From positions 1,427,782 through 1,491,781 of the forward strand of contig JANPYM010000009.1 in assembly GCA_025890175.1 (NCBI GenBank): a DNA stretch of 64,000 bases, read 5' to 3'. Below the pieces are notes generated by a model. That model was not told the DNA's origin, did no database searches, and was given only the letters and a program-made list of their open reading frames with translations. A program made the position numbers and the translations under genes. Positions 59,955-64,000 of this stretch are shown here, one piece after another; the first letter of the stretch is position 1; each line of letters opens with the position of its first letter. The DNA comes from Ciborinia camelliae (Eukaryota > Ascomycota > Leotiomycetes > Helotiales > Sclerotiniaceae).

Positions 59955-61185
59955 CTAGCCCTCTCTAACCTTTTTCTTGTCTATTCTAAAGCCATATCTG
60001 TACCTAAACAGCCATGAAAATAGTATGGCCAAAAAGTTGAACCATATAATCAACATCCAATCTTTGACTCCGAAGGCAACCTTTTTCGGATTTGCAGAAT
60101 CGAATTCCTCACATACTTCCAGATACTTCTTGGGATCATCAGTAATGACCCCGTCTACCTCTTTCTCGATACTCCATCTCATCCATTGCTCTTCATTAAT
60201 GGTCCACACAAACACAGATCGTTTTGCAGCTCTGATGTCGGTTAGGAATTTAGGTCCGCTAGGTCCGACTAAAATCTGGCGTAGCATATTGAAGTTTATA
60301 TTTGGCACTGATAGGAACTGTCGTGCATATCCTATTGAGAAACCAATGTGCGCTATGGGGAAATCGGGAAGGTAAGTTGCGCAAAGAGGAATGTACTTAG
60401 CCTAAGATGATTGTTGTCAGTAAGTATGTATTCGAGGTACGCAGAGAGATGGTTGATGGGAAGGATTTTAAGTGAGAAGGAGAGGTTAACATACTGCCCA
60501 GCAGCCTAATAGAATTCTCTGGTTCCAAGGTCTGGTCGGTTTCACCTCTTGAATTGTAGAAGCAATTAAACTCATTATTTGATCTGCATTATTCTCAAGC
60601 TTTTTACTCGTCAACTCGATTTCTTCCCAAAGGTTAATATACATAAGGCCAAGGTACCTTGATGTCTAACAATACCCATATGTCTTCTAACCCAGGTGTA
60701 GTGAGGTATTCTAAAAGATCTCTGAGGCGAGGCATCGGTTCGTGAGGGGCCTGAACAGTGCGAAGGGTAGATATGTACGACCAGTCGCAATCTATGATTT
60801 TTTCATCCTTTCCAAAACATCTCTTAAGACTTGGGTCCTTGAGAAGTGCGTCAGCCATCATTCGCATCGAGAATGTACTTCTTGAGGTTACAACACACAT
60901 GTGAAATAACCAAGACCCCGTCCTTCGAAATGTGCAAGTCGGTTTCTATCGCATGCGCGCCCACTTCGACAGCGCCTCTGAATGCGCCCATAGTATTCTC
61001 CGGGTTCGCGGCTTTATATCCTCGGTGCGCAATAGCTTGCGGGAGTATTCGACCTCGCCGATCCGGTTTGGCTAATGTGAAAGTTGCTGTAGCAATATTA
61101 GCCTGGAGTCCGAGAATTCTCGAGTAAAGATCTCACAATGAGGGATCATCATTTTCTCTTGCAGCAAAGGTTCTGATTCTGCCAT
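59955..61185 (-). CDS. glycerophosphodiester phosphodiesterase (Pgc1-like phosphatidylglycerol phospholipase C)
   Basis: Five exons (61185-61137, 61086-60899, 60837-60658, 60599-60495, 60401-59955) encode 322 residues, almost exactly the length of yeast Pgc1 (321). GDPD catalytic features are present: AIAHRGYKAANPENT with His37, AIETDLHISKDG with Glu64 and Asp66, and VLVISHD with His79 placed exactly at a splice junction. One hydrophobic segment near the C-terminus (about 289-306, LIIWFNFLAILFSWLF) followed by basic residues matches the tail anchor of Pgc1, which sits on lipid droplets/ER and degrades phosphatidylglycerol to diacylglycerol. The remainder of the barrel (LLDIK, PWNQRILLGCW, VDGVITDDP) is intact. 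All four introns (50-93 bp) keep phase. Confidence 0.92.
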
Positions 61186-61625
61186 CGTAAGCTTGTAAAT
61201 GTGTAGGTCGCGAGATATACACCTGGTAGACTGTATGATGAATCGCAAAGGCGGAAATTTGGAACCCTTGATTCTGGGAAAAGTTAAGAGATGTCCTTCA
61301 ATTTGAATAATCAATGTGCATGGACAGTGCGGGTATATAAACCCCACGAGACGATCACTTATTGAATGATCTCCTTTCGGCAGACTTCCAGAACGAATTG
61401 TTGTATAAGTACAAAGTACGTAACCTCCTGTAGATAGCTCGAATACTTACTCGTAATTAGGTAGTTATCATAAGGGGCTTTATTTTTCCAAGGCACAACA
61501 AAACTGTGTATCCAAAAAAAAAGCGTGGAGTTTCTATTTAAAGTAGCGGCGATGAAGAGAAACCAATTCTATAGTTGATTGATCACAAAGAAAATACACG
61601 ATGATGTAATAGATGGATGTAGTAG

Positions 61626-61712
61626 ATGGTTGATGTTGATGTTGATGTTGATGTAATAGATGTAGTAGATTTGGGTGTGGGTGTAGATGTAGATGTAGAT
61701 GTATTAGATGGC
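61626..61712 (+). repeat. GATGTT / GTAGAT hexamer repeats
   Basis: Runs of GATGTT and GTAGAT with interruptions; the open frames across it encode VDVDVD-type simple sequence and are not genes. Confidence 0.85.
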
Positions 61713-61949
61713 GGGAGCTGTATAGATCTTATCTGTTGTCTGACCATGCAATGTGACCCGCCTTCAGAAAACTTTAAAAGAACCTTGAAATCATCAACTT
61801 TATCAATCTTTATTTTAATAATTGCTCTTCTATTCATAGATATATATAAATACCTATAATTGATGTCAACAAGCCTACCACAAAAGAGAAGATATCGAAA
61901 AAGGTTATAAATAAGCTATTAATAGTACCATAAAAACCTACTTATAATT

Positions 61950-62750
61950 AAGATTTGTAGATTCATAGATTCGTAAATTTGTAGATTCGTAGAATCAGAA
62001 AAAGAAGGTAGGATTGTAGATTCGTAAATTTGTAGATTCGTAAATTCGTAAATTCGTAAATTCGTAAATTTGAAAAAAGAAAATAGGTTTAGAAAAAGGA
62101 AATAAATTCGAAAAAAGGAATTGTACGATTTTTAGATTTTTAAATTTGTAGATTTATAAATTCGTAAATTTATAGATTTGTAGATTCGTAGATTTGTAAA
62201 TTTGTAGATTTATAGATTCGTAAATTTATAGATTCGTAGATTCGTAAATTCGTAAATTTGTAAATTCGTAGATTTGTAGGTTTGTAGATTTGTAAATTTG
62301 TAGATTCGTAGGTTCATAGATTTGTAGGGAAAAGGTAGGTTTAGAGAAAGAAGATAGGTTTAAAGAAAAAAAATAGATTCGGAGAAAGAAATCATACGAT
62401 TTTTAGGTTTTTAAATTAATAGATTTGTAGGTTTGTAAGTTCGTAGGTTCGTAAAATCGAAGAAAGGAAGTAGAATTGGAGGGAGAAAATAGGATCGGAA
62501 AAAGAAAATAAATTCAAAGGGAGAAGATAAGTTCGAAAAGAGGAATCGTACGATTTTTAGGTTTTTAGATTCGTAGAATCGAAAGGAGGAAATAGATTCG
62601 TAGATTCGTAGATTCGTAGATTCGTAAATTCGTAGGTTCGTAGATTCGTAGATTCGTAGATTCGTAGATTCGTAGATTTGTAGGTTTGTAAATTCGTAAA
62701 TTCGTAGATTCATAGATTCGTAGATTATAGGTTCGTAGATTCGTAAGTGG
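61950..62750 (+). repeat. 8-bp minisatellite array based on GTAGATTC
   Basis: Many units of GTAGATTC with variants GTAAATTC, GTAGATTT and GTAGGTTC. The array is densest at 62597-62740 and broken by segments such as AGAAAGAAGATAGGTTT that themselves recur (near 62000, 62090, 62345, 62460). This gives a higher-order pattern with a period of very roughly 100-200 bp. Confidence 0.85.
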
Positions 62751-62980
62751 GGTAAATATATAAACCTCGCTGTCGCCACCCCTGTCACCCAATTAAATCA
62801 CTTAATTATAAAAACTTCAACAACTTCTTCAAAATTGCTTATTTCGGATCGGGCTTATCAATTTTCCGATCAAAACCTACTACTTTATATATATATACTA
62901 TAAATTTAAAAAATTTCGAGCTAAAAAACCAACAGAAAAACACACTTAATCAATTACTACTATATCATCTACTATACTAT

Positions 62981-63051
62981 AATCTATAAACTATAATTTA
63001 TCATAATAATCTATAAACTATAATCTATTATAATAATCTATAAACTATAAC
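62981..63051 (+). repeat. 27-bp tandem repeat, 2.6 copies
   Basis: Units start AATCTATAAACTATAAT at 62981, 63008 and 63035. Confidence 0.9.
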
Positions 63052-63394
63052 ATTTCTTATTTTTAATTTAACTTTCTATAATAAGAAATCTTTTATATTA
63101 GGAAATAAAAACGAGATTTCTTATACAAAATTTTATATCGAAGTTTATCCACACGGAATCTATATTATTTCGTGTTATTGTACAATATGCACGGAGTATT
63201 GGAAGGTATTGACATGTGAGATATCGTATCGAAATCCCGGAATTCCCAATATTATTGAAGGTTGGGGGGGCATAAGGAATGGGCCGGTCAGTCTCGATCG
63301 GTTTTGGATGTGGAGATCACCAATGAAATGATGTTTGAGGTTAAAAGTTCATGTGTGAGGTGAGTGACGTATAGTGCTCCATCTCGAATAAAAA

Positions 63395-63457
63395 GATATG
63401 CAGGAGATATGCAGGAGATATGCAGGAGATATGCAGGAGATATGCAGGAGATATGCA
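63395..63457 (+). repeat. 11-bp tandem repeat, 5 perfect copies
   Basis: Unit GATATGCAGGA from 63395 to 63449, then a partial sixth copy GATATGCA. Confidence 0.95.
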
Positions 63458-64000
63458 CTATCCACCTTACGTAACATTTTCAGCTAAGCGCTAATAGAAG
63501 GGAGAAGCTCTTAAGCTCACTTCATTGGCTTCAACTTCAATCATCACTTCTGCTTCTGCTTTCTGCTTTCTGCTTTGCTCTCCAGCTGCTCATTCACATT
63601 TTGAGAATTTTTATATCTGCTTCCTAGGTAGACCTAGCTACATACTTCTGGCACACATCAATCATATTGATTCACTTACCGGTATCATATTTATACATTT
63701 TCTCACTCTTGTTCAAAGTAAATCTTACATATTTAGATTTGGTAACTAATATGGCACCATTCAACAGGTTGAGGTTGAAGTTTCATCAACTTTTTGAAAC
63801 CAGTCTTGTGCATGGAGTTTGATGCCAAGAAAATATTAGACAGGCCTCTTGTCTCCAACTATATCAAGATGCCGCGTCAATTTAATCTGATATGGAAAAC
63901 ATTTTCTACATTTGTGAGAATGGAAATTCGTGTCACTGACTTGTTACAGAAGGGGGTGAACTAGACATATACATTGGATATTAAAAACCCCCCAGAAAAA

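Larger units (their letters stand above)
61186..64000. other. AT-rich, minisatellite-rich region without genes
   Basis: No gene is recognised. The Tyr/Leu/Asn-rich frames at 62411-62792 (minus) are translations of the 8-bp repeat, not genes. It contains GATGTT repeats near 61630, the GTAGATTC array (61950-62750), a 27-bp repeat (62981-63051), an 11-bp repeat (63395-63457) and very AT-rich DNA at 62870-63180. Confidence 0.65.

Noticed and set aside
62411..62792. Tyr/Leu/Asn-rich minus-strand frames (NLRIYEST repeats)
   Set aside because: They are translations of the 8-bp GTAGATTC minisatellite, open only because the unit lacks stop codons in that frame.
1..64000. CRISPR arrays or bacterial-type operons
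   Set aside because: Spliced eukaryotic genes throughout; the tandem repeats have no spacer structure.

Overview
The window is nuclear DNA of a filamentous ascomycete. The genes carry short introns (about 40-110 bp, a few to 240) with GT..AG ends and CTAAC/CTGAC-type branch sites, two encode Zn2Cys6 regulators, and one is a decayed reducing polyketide synthase. The intergenic DNA is AT-rich and long. Gene content and the recurring intergenic palindrome ACCTACCTAGGTAGGT suggest Leotiomycetes (Sclerotiniaceae-like), but that is inference. A 10-N run at 14018-14027 marks a draft assembly gap.

Left part (1-17.7 kb). After 5 kb without a recognisable gene comes a small L-rhamnose catabolic group. 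It has a minus-strand Zn2Cys6 regulator (5060-8078), then on the plus strand an L-rhamnonate dehydratase (9765-11167) and an L-rhamnose-1-dehydrogenase (11885-12865). The two enzymes are steps 1 and 3 of the fungal non-phosphorylative rhamnose pathway; the lactonase and the aldolase are not in the window. A gene-poor stretch with degenerate repeats follows.

Middle part (17.7-41 kb). This holds housekeeping genes: a very large FG nucleoporin with a C-terminal Ran-binding domain (Nup2-like), an OBG/YGR210C-type GTPase with a 10-nt microexon, a Pmp3 membrane proteolipid, ribosomal protein eL22, translin and the GPI-anchor protein PIG-F/Gpi11. Between them lie an unresolved small gene (about 25 kb), a frameshifted coiled-coil gene (32.8-33.7 kb) and a pair of near-identical promoter-like blocks 3.3 kb apart.

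Right part (41-64 kb). This holds an internally deleted reducing polyketide synthase relic (43.3-45.8 kb), a SET-domain lysine methyltransferase with a repeat tail, a FacB/Cat8-type acetate/gluconeogenesis activator between two copia-like LTR relics, an SCP2 sterol-carrier protein, an intact-looking TA-flanked MITE, a large disordered protein and a Pgc1-like glycerophosphodiester phosphodiesterase. The last 2.6 kb is AT-rich minisatellite DNA. Exon boundaries were placed by eye from frame continuity and splice consensus; no alignment or search was run.
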